A DNA stretch of 64,000 nt, taken from contig CAVYPM010000017.1 of NCBI GenBank assembly GCA_963770375.1, positions 62,001-126,000 of the forward strand, read 5' to 3'. The notes beneath the pieces are model-generated. The model did not search any database. It saw only the letters and a program-made list of their open reading frames with translations, and had not been told where the DNA came from. The first letter of the stretch is position 1. Each line of letters starts with the position of its first letter. The DNA comes from DASVBE01 sp963770375. Its GTDB lineage: Bacteria; Actinomycetota; Actinomycetes; Streptosporangiales; Streptosporangiaceae. Positions 1-10,237 of this stretch are shown in pieces. Made by a program: the position numbers and the translations under genes.

Positions 1-55
1 GCGAGGAGCGGCAGCGCAGCGCGCATAGCGGCCCTGCGCTCGCCAGCAAGCACAG
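1..55. repeat. Dispersed repeat, copy A (truncated by window edge)
   Basis: This GC-rich repeat ends exactly next to the uvrB stop codon. A 27-bp core at 26-52 (beginning TAGCGGCCCT, ending CCAGCAAGCA) is identical to 55957-55983 and 56027-56053. Together with copy C it shares the same junction, CCAGCAAGCACAG, directly followed by a minus-strand stop codon. On the minus strand it can form a short hairpin (AGCGCAG pairing with CTGCGCT). No coding function is visible; the family is not one I recognise. Confidence 0.8.
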
Positions 56-2177
<2,122 letters not shown>

Positions 2178-2307
2178 GGACCCTCCTGGGACGGCTTACG
2201 TCCCCACTGTAGGCGGGCCCTCCGACAGTGCTAGCCACTCGCTCGCAGGCCGCCTGCTGGCGCGGCGCTGCCTGGTCCGCGAGTTGCGGTCGGCTCCGCC
2301 GACCGGA

Positions 2308-2913
2308 TCAGCCGTCCTGATTGGCCAGGCGGCGCAGCTCGGTCCACAGCTCGCCGACCTGGCGGTCGAGCTCGGCCAGCGACCCGGAGTTGTCGATCAC
2401 GATGCCGGCGATGGCCAGCCGGTCGTCCCGCTGGCCTGGGCGGCCATCCGGGCCTGGGCCTGCTCCCTGGTCATGCCGCGGCGGCGGACCAGCCGGTCGG
2501 CCTGGATCCGCGGCGGCACGTCCACCACCACGACCACGTCGTAGCCGGCCGCCAGCCCGTTCTCGGCGAGCAGCGGCACGTCGTGGACCACGATCGCGGC
2601 CGCGGGCGCGGCCTGCTCGAGCTCGGCCATCCGGGCGCCGACCAGCGGGTGCACGATCGCGTTCAGCTTGGCCCGCAGGCTGGGGTCGGCGAAGACCAGG
2701 TCACCGAGCCTGGCCCGGTCCAGGCCACCGTCCGCCGTGAGCACGCCGGGGCCGAACACGGCCGCGACCTCGGCCAGCCCCGGGGTGCCCGGGCTCGACC
2801 ACCTCGCGGGCCACCGCGTCCGCGTCGATCAGCACCGCACCCTGCGCGGCCAGGCGGCGGGCCACCTCGCTCTTGCCCGCGCCGATCCCGCCGGTTAGTC
2901 CTACCCGCAGCAT
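2308..2913 (-). CDS. coaE: Dephospho-CoA kinase, two single-base indels
   Basis: CoaE phosphorylates the 3'-hydroxyl of dephospho-CoA, the last step of coenzyme A synthesis. The start MLRVGLTGGIGAGKSEVARR carries the P-loop GGIGAGKS. Further on come VLIDADAVAREVVEPG, the lid segment VVVDVPPRIQADRLVRRRGM and the C-terminal LAELDRQVGELWTELRRLA. The frame changes near 2788-2793 (one extra C/G in a run, before LAEVAAVFGPG) and near 2429 (one missing base, before DDRLAIAGIVIDNSGS). Repaired length is about 202 residues, usual for the family. It lies between uvrB and rpsA on the same strand, a common actinobacterial arrangement. Confidence 0.9.
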
Positions 2914-3012
2914 CGGGCCCCCAGGGGTGTGTCCTGCCCGGAACGGACGTGGCGAGCCCCCCGGGCGGTCCCGGGGCAGCTCGCCACGTCAGCGAAAACG
3001 GAAACTACCCGG

Positions 3013-4490
3013 TCAGGACTGGCCGCCGGACAGCTTGTCACGCAGGGCCGCCAGCGCCTCGTCGGAGGCCAGGGTGCCCTGGGCCTCCGGCTCTGGGCGA
3101 CCGGGTGCTGGTCTCGTGACCGCCGTCGCTCCGCTCGGCCTGGGCCTCGGACTTGCGCGCCTCGGCCACCTGGGCCTGGTGCGCCTCGTACCGGGACCGG
3201 GCCTCGGCGTACTGCCGCTCCCACTCCTCGCGCTGGGCGTCGAAGCCCTCGAGCCACTCGCCCGAGTCGGAGTCGAAGCCCTCCGGGTAGACGTAGTTGC
3301 CCTGCTCGTCGTAGGTGGCCGGCATGCCGTAGAGCGTCGGGTCGAAGTCCTCGCCCAGCGCCTCGCCGATCGTGCCCTCGTTGGCCTGCTTGAGCGACAG
3401 GCTGATCCGCCGCCGGTCCAGGTCGATGTCGATGATCTTGACGAAGATCTCGTCGCCGACCTGCACGACCTGCTCGGGGATCTCCACGTGGCGGTCGGCC
3501 AGCTCGGAGATGTGGACCAGGCCCTCGATGCCCTCCTCGACCCGGACGAACGCGCCGAACGGCACCAGCTTGGTGACCCGGCCGGGCACGACCTGGCCGA
3601 TCTGGTGGGTGCGGGCGAACTGCTGCCACGGGTCTTCCTGGGTCGACTTCAGCGACAGCGAGACCCGCTCGCGGTCCATGTCGACGTCCAGCACCTCGAC
3701 GGTGACCTCCTGGCCGACCTCGACGACCTCGCCGGGGTGGTCGATGTGCTTCCAGGACAGCTCGGAGACGTGCACCAGGCCGTCCACGCCGCCCAGGTCG
3801 ACGAACGCGCCGAAGTTGACGATCGACGAGACGACGCCCTTGCGGATCTGGCCGTTCTGCAGGGTGTTGAGGAAGTTCTGGCGGACCTCGGACTGGGTCT
3901 GCTCCAGCCAGGCCCGGCGGGACAGGACCACGTTGTTGCGGTTCTTGTCCAGCTCGATGATCTTGGCCTCGATCTCCTTGCCGACGTACGGCTGCAGGTC
4001 ACGGACCCGGCGCATCTCGACCAGGGAGGCCGGCAGGAAGCCGCGCAGGCCGATGTCCAGGATCAGGCCGCCCTTGACGACCTCGATGACCGTTCCGGTC
4101 ACGACGCCGTCGTCGTCCTTGATCTTCTCGATCGTGCCCCAGGCGCGCTCGTACTGGGCGCGCTTCTTGGACAGGATCAGCCGGCCTTCCTTGTCCTCCT
4201 TCTGGAGAACCAGGGCCTCGATGTGCTCGCCGCTCTTGACCACGTCATGCGGGTCGACGTCGTGCTTGATGGACAGCTCACGGGACGGGATGACGCCCTC
4301 GGTCTTGTAGCCGATGTCGAGCAGGACCTCGTCCCGGTCGACCTTGACGACGGTTCCCTCGACGATGTCGCCGTCGTTGAAGTACTTGATGGTCTCATCG
4401 ATCGCGGCGAGGAAGTCCTCTCGGCGATCCGATGTCGTTGACCGCCACTTTGGGCGTCGTCGGCTGGGTCTCGGTGCTGCTGGTCGTCAT
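3013..4490 (-). CDS. rpsA: 30S ribosomal protein S1, two single-base indels
   Basis: S1 binds mRNA on the 30S subunit. The start is MTTSSTETQPTTPKVAVND. Four S1 RNA-binding repeats are visible, for example GTVVKVDRDEVLLDIGYKTE, GTVIEVVKGGLILDIGLRGF, VNFGAFVDLGGVDGLVHVSE and VPFGAFVRVEEGIEGLVHIS, followed by an acidic, charged actinobacterial tail ending ALAALRDKLSGGQS. An extra base near 4419-4421 breaks the frame between NDIGS and EDFLAAIDETIKYF, and an extra T near 3094 breaks the tail. Repaired length is about 492 residues. A good promoter and a leader inverted repeat lie upstream, giving a 5' leader of roughly 180 nt that could carry autoregulation. Confidence 0.94.
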
Positions 4491-4644
4491 GTGTCGGTGG
4501 GCTCCGGGTACGGACAGGGGTTGCGGACAGCGCCATGAAAGACGCCTGCCACGGGCGGCCAGGAATTGTGATTTGCCTGGCCAGCGTGACCGGCTGCGGC
4601 CTGCCGTGAGAGGGCCCCGCGAGCTGCGCTGCCTGACCATGGCG

Positions 4645-4670
4645 GACTGCGCGATTAACATAGCGCAGTC
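4645..4670 (-). promoter_or_regulatory. Inverted repeat at the start of the rpsA leader
   Basis: Two perfect 8-bp arms (GACTGCGC and GCGCAGTC) are separated by an AT-rich 10-bp spacer. The element begins 3-4 bp downstream of the predicted -10 box, so it covers the probable transcription start and first bases of the rpsA mRNA. It could be an operator or a 5' hairpin; no protein can be assigned. Confidence 0.5.
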
Positions 4671-4673
4671 GCC

Positions 4674-4702
4674 AGGATATGAGAGGCCAGACAGCGGGTC
4701 AA
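4674..4702 (-). promoter_or_regulatory. Predicted housekeeping-sigma promoter of rpsA
   Basis: On the minus strand the sequence reads TTGACC (plus 4697-4702), exactly 17 bp of spacer, then TATCCT (plus 4674-4679). This is a close match to the vegetative actinobacterial -35/-10 consensus. It drives towards rpsA, whose ATG is at 4490. Confidence 0.65.
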
Positions 4703-4733
4703 TCTCGGGGACCCTCGCGGCTAGCGCCTTCTG

Positions 4734-4777
4734 CCCTCTCAGTGGGCCGCGTCGGCCCTCTCAGTGGGCCGCGTCGG
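4734..4777. repeat. 22-bp exact tandem duplication over the polA stop codon
   Basis: Two identical 22-bp units at 4734-4755 and 4756-4777 contain the last codons and the stop codon of polA on the minus strand. The second stop-containing unit therefore lies outside the coding region. It may be replication slippage or an assembly stutter. Confidence 0.85.
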
Positions 4778-7511
4778 CCCAGCTTCGGCCGGTACCGGTG
4801 GACACCTCGAGCGGGATCGTCAGCTCGAACGCGCCGCACATCGCGGTCGTGACCAGCTTGGTCAGCGCGTCCAGCTCGCCCGGCGCGACCTCGAACAGCA
4901 GCTCGTCGTGGACCTGCAGGAGCATCCGCGACCTGAGCTTCTCCCGGCGCAGCGAGCCGTGCACCGCGATCATCGCGACCTTGATGATGTCCGCGGCCGA
5001 GCCCTGGATCGGGGCGTTCAGCGCCATCCGCTCGGCCATCTCCCGGCGCTGCCGGTTGTCCGAGGTGAGGTCGGGCAGATACCGCCGGCGGCCCATGATC
5101 GTCTCGGTGTAGCCGTCGGACCGGGCCTGGGCCACCACCGCCTGGAGGTAGTCCCGCACCCCGCCGAACTGCTCGAAGTACTCGGCCATGTAGCCCCTGG
5201 CTTCCTCGGCCGGGACGCGCAGCTGCTGGGACAGCCCGTACACGGACAGCCCGTAGGCCAGGCCGTAGTTCATCGCCTTGATCTTGCTGCGCAGCTCCGG
5301 GCCGACGTCCGCGGGGTCCACGCCGAACACACGGGACGCGGTGGCGGTGTGGAAGTCGTGCCCGGAGGAGAACGCGGCCGCCAGCGCCTCGTCCCCGGAC
5401 AGGTGCGCCATGATGCGCAGCTCGATCTGGCTGTAGTCCGCGGTGAGCAGGCACTCGTAGCCCTCGCCGACCACGAAGCCCTGCCGGATCTCCCGGCCCT
5501 CCGCGGTGCGGATCGGGATGTTCTGCAGGTTCGGGTCGGTGGAGGAGAGCCGCCCGGTGGCCGCGATCATCTGGTTGTAGGTGGTGTGGATCCGGCCGTC
5601 CTCGCCCGCCATCGGCACCAGCGTGTCCACGATGCTCTTCAGCTTGGCCACGTCGCGGTAGCGCAGCAGGTAGCCGAGCACCGGGTGGTCGCTGCGCTCG
5701 GCCAGGCTGGTCAGCGCCTCGGAGTCGGTGGTGTACCCGGTCTTGATCCGCTTGGTCTTGGGCAGCCCGAGCTCGTTGAACAGCACCTCCTGGAGCTGCT
5801 TGGGCGAGCCCAGGTTGAACTCGTGCCCGGTCGCCGCGTAGGCGCCCTGCTCGGCGGCCTTGACCTCGCCGCCCAGCCGGGCCGACATGCCCGCCAGGTG
5901 GTCCACGTCGGCGCCGATGCCGGCCTGCTCCATCTCGGCCAGCACGCCGATCAGCGGCAGCTCGACGTCCCGCAGCAGCGGCCCGGCGCCGCGCTTGGCC
6001 AGGTCCTCGTCCAGCGCGTCGGCCAGCTCCCTGGTCGCCATCGCGCGCATGGCCAGGGCGGCCGCTGCCGCATTCGGGTCCTCGTCCTGCCCGGCCAGCT
6101 CCAGCGTGAGCTGCCCGCTCGCCGGGGCGGCGGCGTCGCGCAGCTCCCGCTGGGTGTACCGCAGGGCCAGGTCGGCCAGGTCGAACGAGCGCTGGCCGGG
6201 CAGCGCCAGGTAGGCGGCCAGCGCGGTGTCGCTGGTCAGGCCGTGCAGCTGCCAGCCGCGGGCGGCCAGCGCGTGCAGCGGGCCCTTGGCGTCGTGCAGC
6301 GCCTTGGGCTGGTCCCAGTCCGCCAGCCAGCCGGCCAGCGCCTGGTCGTCCTCCTCGGTCAGCGCCACCGGGTCGAGCCAGGCCGCGGTGCCGTCCGCCG
6401 CGGCCAGGGCCAGCCCGGTGACCGTGCCGGTGCCGCGGGCCCACTGGCCGTCCAGGGCCAGCCCGGTGCGGCCGCCGCCAGCCGCGTGCCCGGCCAGCCA
6501 GCCGGCCACCGCGCCGGGCTCCAGCACGGTCAGGTCGATGTCGAAGCCCTCGCCGGTGGCCGGGGTGCCGCCGCCCGCGGTCCCGGTGATGCCGTCCGGC
6601 AGCGTGGCGTACAGCCGGTCCCGCAGTACCCGGAACTGGAGCGTGTCGAACAGCTGGTGGATGCTCTCCCGCTGCCAGGGCACCGGGACCAGCTCGCGCG
6701 GGGCCGCCTCCAGCTCGACGCCGCGGGCCAGCTCGGTCAGCTGCCGGTTGCGGATCACGTCGCCGAGGTGCTCGCGGAGCTTGTCCCCGGCCTTGCCCTT
6801 GACCTCGTCGACCCGGTCCACCAGCGCGGCCAGCGAGCCGAACTCGGTCACCCAGCGGGACGCGGTCTTCTCCCCCACGCCGGGGATGGACGGCAGGTTG
6901 TCGCTGGGGTCGCCGCGCAGCGCGGCGAAGTCCGGGTACTGGGCCGGGGTCAGCCCGTACTTCTCCTGCACCGCGGCCGGGGTCATCCGGGCCATCTCGC
7001 TGATGCCGCGGCGGGTGTACAGCACGGTCACGTCGTCGGTGACGAGCTGGAACGTGTCCCGGTCGCCGGTCACGATCAGCACGTCCATGTTGTCCGCGGC
7101 GCCCTGGGTGGCGAGCGTGGCGATGATGTCGTCGGCCTCGTAGCCGGGCACCGACATCCGCCGGATGCCGAGCGCGTCGAGCACCTCGAAGATCAGGCTG
7201 AGCTGGGTGCGGAAATCCGCGGGCGTCTCGGACCGGTTCGCCTTGTAGTCCACGTACTGCTCGTGCCGGAACGTCTTCTCGCCCCGGTCGAAGGCCACCG
7301 CGATGTGCGTCGGGTGCTCGTCCCGCAGCACGTTGATGAGCATCGCGGTGAAGCCGTACACGGCGTTCGTCGGCTGCCCGGTGGTGGTGGCGAAGTTCTC
7401 CGGCGGCAGCGCGTGAAAGGCCCGGTAGGCCAGGGAATGCCCGTCGATGAGCAGCAGCCGGTCCCGCGCGGACGGCGGGCTGGCCGGCGGGGCCGGGGTC
7501 TTGGCAGCCAT
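4761..7511 (-). CDS. polA: DNA polymerase I
   Basis: PolA carries out gap filling, Okazaki-fragment processing and repair synthesis. The 916-residue protein starts MAAKTPAPPASPPSARDRLL, with the 5'-3' exonuclease domain first (RLLLIDGHSLAYRAFHALP, ALGIRRMSVPGYEADDIIAT, VTGDRDTFQLV, GDPSDNLPSIPGVGEKTA; roughly residues 15-310). A degenerate 3'-5' exonuclease-like domain follows, without the usual acidic catalytic set. The polymerase domain has motif A DYSQIELRIMAHLSGD, motif B region RSKIKAMNYGLAYGLSVYGL and motif C QVHDELLFEV. Length and order match actinobacterial PolA, and the frame is intact. It is divergent from the thioesterase gene. Confidence 0.97.
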   Translation of the reverse strand: MAAKTPAPPASPPSARDRLLLIDGHSLAYRAFHALPPENFATTTGQPTNAVYGFTAMLINVLRDEHPTHIAVAFDRGEKTFRHEQYVDYKANRSETPADFRTQLSLIFEVLDALGIRRMSVPGYEADDIIATLATQGAADNMDVLIVTGDRDTFQLVTDDVTVLYTRRGISEMARMTPAAVQEKYGLTPAQYPDFAALRGDPSDNLPSIPGVGEKTASRWVTEFGSLAALVDRVDEVKGKAGDKLREHLGDVIRNRQLTELARGVELEAAPRELVPVPWQRESIHQLFDTLQFRVLRDRLYATLPDGITGTAGGGTPATGEGFDIDLTVLEPGAVAGWLAGHAAGGGRTGLALDGQWARGTGTVTGLALAAADGTAAWLDPVALTEEDDQALAGWLADWDQPKALHDAKGPLHALAARGWQLHGLTSDTALAAYLALPGQRSFDLADLALRYTQRELRDAAAPASGQLTLELAGQDEDPNAAAAALAMRAMATRELADALDEDLAKRGAGPLLRDVELPLIGVLAEMEQAGIGADVDHLAGMSARLGGEVKAAEQGAYAATGHEFNLGSPKQLQEVLFNELGLPKTKRIKTGYTTDSEALTSLAERSDHPVLGYLLRYRDVAKLKSIVDTLVPMAGEDGRIHTTYNQMIAATGRLSSTDPNLQNIPIRTAEGREIRQGFVVGEGYECLLTADYSQIELRIMAHLSGDEALAAAFSSGHDFHTATASRVFGVDPADVGPELRSKIKAMNYGLAYGLSVYGLSQQLRVPAEEARGYMAEYFEQFGGVRDYLQAVVAQARSDGYTETIMGRRRYLPDLTSDNRQRREMAERMALNAPIQGSAADIIKVAMIAVHGSLRREKLRSRMLLQVHDELLFEVAPGELDALTKLVTTAMCGAFELTIPLEVSTGTGRSWADAAH

Positions 7512-7525
7512 CTGTCAATCCTAGG

Positions 7526-7579
7526 CTGCCTGCTGCGGCAGGCAGGCGGCTTGCCGCCGAAGCCAGGCGGCGTGCCGCC
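7526..7579. repeat. Palindromic units in the polA/thioesterase divergent region
   Basis: Three short inverted repeats follow one another: an 8-bp stem around TGCG (7526-7545), then GGCGGC-TT-GCCGCC (7545-7558) and GGCGGC-GT-GCCGCC (7566-7579). The last two form an imperfect direct repeat with a 21-bp period. They sit just upstream of the thioesterase ribosome binding site and could affect its expression or that of polA. Confidence 0.55.
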
Positions 7580-7594
7580 GGAACGGAGGTGGCC

Positions 7595-8140
7595 GTGACG
7601 CAGGACGCGGCAGCACCGGACGCGTCAGCACGGGCCGGCGCGGCGGCCCAGTGGCACGAGCAGGTCCGGGCGGCATTCGCCGCCGCAGGCCAGAACACGC
7701 TGGTGGACCGGATGGGGATCACGCTGGTCGAGGCGTCCGCCGGGCGGGTGGTGGGCACGATGCCGGTGGCCGGCAACACGCAGCCGGCCGGGGTCCTGCA
7801 CGGCGGCGCGTCCTGCGTGCTGGCCGAGACCCTGGGCTCGCTCGGCGCGGTGCTGCACGCCGGGCCCGGCAAGACCACGGTCGGCGTGGACATCAACGCG
7901 ACCCACCACCGTGGGCCGGTCAGCGGCGAGGTGACCGGGGTGGCCACGCTGCTGCACGGCGGCCGGACGATGGCCAGCTACGAGGTCGTGATCACCGACG
8001 ACCAGGGCCGCCGGGTGTGCACCGCCCGGCTGACCTGCCTGCTGCGCGACCTGCCGCCCGGCCACCCGCTGGCGGCTCCCGGTAGCCACCCGGGCACCGG
8101 CGGCGACGGCCCGGCAACGGGTCACCGAACGGACGATTAG
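7595..8140 (+). CDS. PaaI-family hotdog-fold thioesterase
   Basis: This is a predicted acyl-CoA thioesterase of about 181 residues. The hotdog core has the family signature GVLHGGASCVLAETLGSLGA, and further motifs GVDINATHHRGPVSGEVTG and VCTARLTCLL. The start is chosen at GTG 7595 because GGAGG at 7585-7589 lies 5 bp before it; an in-frame GTG at 7589 overlaps that site. The C-terminal 25 residues are Gly/Pro-rich and probably disordered. It is divergent from polA and converges on the response regulator. The substrate cannot be told from sequence. Confidence 0.85.
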   Translation: MTQDAAAPDASARAGAAAQWHEQVRAAFAAAGQNTLVDRMGITLVEASAGRVVGTMPVAGNTQPAGVLHGGASCVLAETLGSLGAVLHAGPGKTTVGVDINATHHRGPVSGEVTGVATLLHGGRTMASYEVVITDDQGRRVCTARLTCLLRDLPPGHPLAAPGSHPGTGGDGPATGHRTDD

Positions 8141-8280
8141 CGCAATCCTGCACAGGTACGCCGACGGCTTTGCGCGCCGCCCCGCGGCGTCGCTACCGTG
8201 GGTGCAGAACGCGGCCGCCGAGTAGAGAACGTGCCGGCCCGGGGAAGGCCGACATGGCACCAAAGGCCCGCCGCGTTCCG

Positions 8281-8308
8281 GCCGGTGCCCGCGCGAGCGG
8301 GCACCGGC
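8281..8308. terminator. Strong hairpin between convergent genes
   Basis: A perfect 12-bp stem (GCCGGTGCCCGC with its complement) closes on a GCGA tetraloop of the stable GNRA type. It has no U-tract, as is usual in high-GC actinomycetes. Its place between the convergent thioesterase and regulator genes fits a bidirectional terminator. A second inverted repeat (GGGGCAGG/CCTGCCCC) follows at about 8317-8357. Confidence 0.7.
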
Positions 8309-8371
8309 GCTGACGCCGGGGCAGGGCCCGCCACGGGGGCTCCAGGGTCCTGCCCCGGGCTAACCCGTCTG

Positions 8372-9088
8372 CTAGCCCGTCTCGGCCGGGCCCGGGGCGT
8401 TCTCGCTGGCCGGCGGCGGGCCGGCGCCCGGCGCAGTCCCGTCTCCCGCGGCGGCCCCGCCGTTCGCCCCGGCTTCGCCGCCGGCCGGCCCCGCCCCCGC
8501 GGCCTCCGCTGCGGCCGCGGCCGCCAGCAGCTCCTCGGACACCGCCTTCATCGTCATCCGGCGGTCCATCGAGGTCTTCTGGATCCACCGGAACGCCTCG
8601 GCCTCGGTGATCCCGCGCTGCGCCTGCAGCAGGCCCTTGGCCCGGTCGAGCAGCTTGCGGACCTCCAGCCGGTCGCGCAGCGTGCCGACCTCGGACTCCA
8701 GCGCGGAGATCTCCTGGAACCGGCTGACCGCGATCTCGATGGCCGGCACCAGGTCCGCCTTGGTGAACGGTTTGACCAGGTAGGCCATGGCGCCCGCGTC
8801 CCGGGCCCGCTCGACCAGCTCACGCTGGGAGAACGCGGTCAAGATGACGACCGGGGCGAGATGGTCGGCGGCGATCCGCTCGGCCGCCGAGATCCCGTCC
8901 AGGACCGGCATCTTCACGTCCAGGATGACAAGATCAGGACGGAGGCTCTGGGTGAGGGTGATGGCGGTCTCGCCGTCGGCGGCCTCGCCGATCACGACGT
9001 AGCCTTCCTCTTCGAGCATCTCCTTGAGGTCGAGCCGGATCAGCGCTTCGTCTTCGGCGATCACAACTCGAAAGGACGGCTGGGTCAC
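8372..9088 (-). CDS. pdtaR: ANTAR-domain response regulator (PdtaR type)
   Basis: This is the regulator partner of a PdtaS-type histidine kinase. In mycobacteria such proteins bind RNA through the ANTAR domain and antiterminate transcription. The receiver domain (about residues 5-125) has the acidic pair in VVIAEDEALIRLDL, the phospho-acceptor Asp in LVILDVKMPVLDG, and VKPFTKADL. The ANTAR domain follows (LLDRAKGLLQAQRGITEAEA, then FRWIQKTSMDRRMTMKAVSE). The start is taken as GTG 9088 (VTQPSFRVVIAEDE); a longer frame to 9157 lacks family similarity. An Ala/Gly/Pro-rich C-terminal tail of about 45 residues is longer than in most homologues. No kinase gene is adjacent. Confidence 0.88.
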   Translation of the reverse strand: MTQPSFRVVIAEDEALIRLDLKEMLEEEGYVVIGEAADGETAITLTQSLRPDLVILDVKMPVLDGISAAERIAADHLAPVVILTAFSQRELVERARDAGAMAYLVKPFTKADLVPAIEIAVSRFQEISALESEVGTLRDRLEVRKLLDRAKGLLQAQRGITEAEAFRWIQKTSMDRRMTMKAVSEELLAAAAAAEAAGAGPAGGEAGANGGAAAGDGTAPGAGPPPASENAPGPAETG

Positions 9089-9161
9089 CCGCTGAGCGTA
9101 CCCAAAGGCCGGTACATTGGCCTGGCCAGACCCCGCGGATCGCCCACGGGGAAACAAAACT

Positions 9162-9167
9162 TAATAT
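9162..9167 (+). promoter_or_regulatory. Possible -10 box for tRNA-Leu
   Basis: TAATAT lies 13 bp before the tRNA 5' end in a local AT-rich patch. No convincing -35 is seen at the right distance, so this is a weak call. Confidence 0.35.
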
Positions 9168-9180
9168 CTCCGCAGACCAC

Positions 9181-9267
9181 GCCGGGATGATGGAATCGGT
9201 AGACATGGACGCCTCAAAAGCGTCTGCCTGAGAGGGCGTGCGGGTTCGAGTCCCGCTCCCGGCACCA
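9181..9267 (+). tRNA. tRNA-Leu (anticodon CAA)
   Basis: The acceptor stem GCCGGGA pairs with TCCCGGC, the discriminator is A, and CCA is encoded. The anticodon stem GACGC/GCGTC encloses the loop CTCAAAA, giving anticodon CAA, which reads UUG. The long variable arm (TGCCTGAGAGGGCG region) and the T-arm GGGTTCGAGTCCC are typical of a class II leucine tRNA. UUG is a rare codon in this GC-rich genome. Confidence 0.95.
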
Positions 9268-9273
9268 CTCTGT

Positions 9274-9306
9274 GAGCCAGCACGGGGAGCCAGCACGGGG
9301 AGCCAG
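9274..9306. repeat. 13-bp tandem repeat downstream of tRNA-Leu
   Basis: Two and a half copies of GAGCCAGCACGGG lie between the tRNA 3' end and the lgt stop codon. No function is evident. Confidence 0.7.
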
Positions 9307-9314
9307 CCTGGGCG

Positions 9315-10199
9315 CTAGCTCACCGCGGGCAGCCCGGGCCGTGATCCGGCTGGCACGCCGTCCTGGCTGCCGCCCGGGCCCGCCGGTGGCCCCAGCTCAT
9401 CCGGGCCGGTCTTTCCCCTGGTCAGGTACAGGTACACGGCGGCGGCGAGGAACACCGCGGCGAGCACCCACTGGCCGAACCGCAGCCCGGCCAGGTGCGG
9501 CGCGGCGTCGATCCGCAGCGACTCGACGAGATACGCGCCCGCCGCGTACAGCCCGGCGTACACCGCGAAGGCCCGGTCCCCGGTGAGCAGGAACCGCCGC
9601 GCGGCGTAGATCACCGCCAGCCCGACCAGCACATCCCAGGCCGACTCGTACAGGAACGCCGGCTGAAAAGTGGCGAAATTCTCATATCCGCGCACCCGGT
9701 GCGCCGGGGCGATCTCCACCGCCAGCGGCATCGTCACCGGCCGCCCGTACAAACTCTGGCTGAACCAGTTTCCCCACCGCCCGATGGCCTGGCCAAACGC
9801 GAGCGCGGCCGCGGCCGCGCCGGCCACCGGGGCCAGGGCTACCCCGGTCCGGCGGCAGGCCAGCCAGGCCCCGGCCGCGCCGCCGGCGATCGCGCCGGCG
9901 ATGCCGAGGCCGCCGTCCCAGAGCCGGAAGATCCCGGTCCAGTCCTGGCCGTGGCCGAAGTACTGGGACCAGTCGGTGGCGATCGAGTAGACCCGGGCAC
10001 CGATCAGCCCGGCCGGCACGGCCAGCGTGGCCACGTCCAGGATCACCCCCGGGCGGCCGCCCGCCCGGCGGTAGCGCCGGCTGGCCACCGCCAGCGCCAC
10101 CAGGATGCCGGCCAGCACGCACAGCGCGTAGCCGCGCAGCGGCACCGGGCCCAGGTGCCACAGCGCGTGGCCAGGACTCGGAAGAGAGGCCTCCGGCAT
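9315..10199 (-). CDS. lgt: Prolipoprotein diacylglyceryl transferase
   Basis: Lgt moves diacylglycerol from phosphatidylglycerol to the lipobox cysteine of prolipoproteins at the membrane. The roughly 294-residue protein has about seven membrane segments and the Lgt signatures RGYALCVLAGILVA, ARVYSIATDW, WDGGLGIAGAIAGG and GQAIGRWGNWFSQSLYG (invariant Arg/Asn region), and ends in a Gly/Pro-rich tail. The start is ATG 10199 (MPEASLPSPGHALWHLGPVP); the frame extends 14 codons upstream but MPEA fits the family. It lies 38 bp downstream of gltD. A clear lipoprotein substrate in this window is the binding protein at 20350. Confidence 0.94.
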   Translation of the reverse strand: MPEASLPSPGHALWHLGPVPLRGYALCVLAGILVALAVASRRYRRAGGRPGVILDVATLAVPAGLIGARVYSIATDWSQYFGHGQDWTGIFRLWDGGLGIAGAIAGGAAGAWLACRRTGVALAPVAGAAAAALAFGQAIGRWGNWFSQSLYGRPVTMPLAVEIAPAHRVRGYENFATFQPAFLYESAWDVLVGLAVIYAARRFLLTGDRAFAVYAGLYAAGAYLVESLRIDAAPHLAGLRFGQWVLAAVFLAAAVYLYLTRGKTGPDELGPPAGPGGSQDGVPAGSRPGLPAVS

Positions 10200-10237
10200 G
10201 ACCCAAGACGCTACCCTCCCTGGCGACCCGCAGGAGA

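Noticed and set aside
4764..7598. 944-codon plus-strand open frame opposite polA
   Set aside because: It is the mirror of a GC-rich coding frame; its translation is Val/Gly/Arg/His-rich with no family motif, while the minus frame is a complete PolA.
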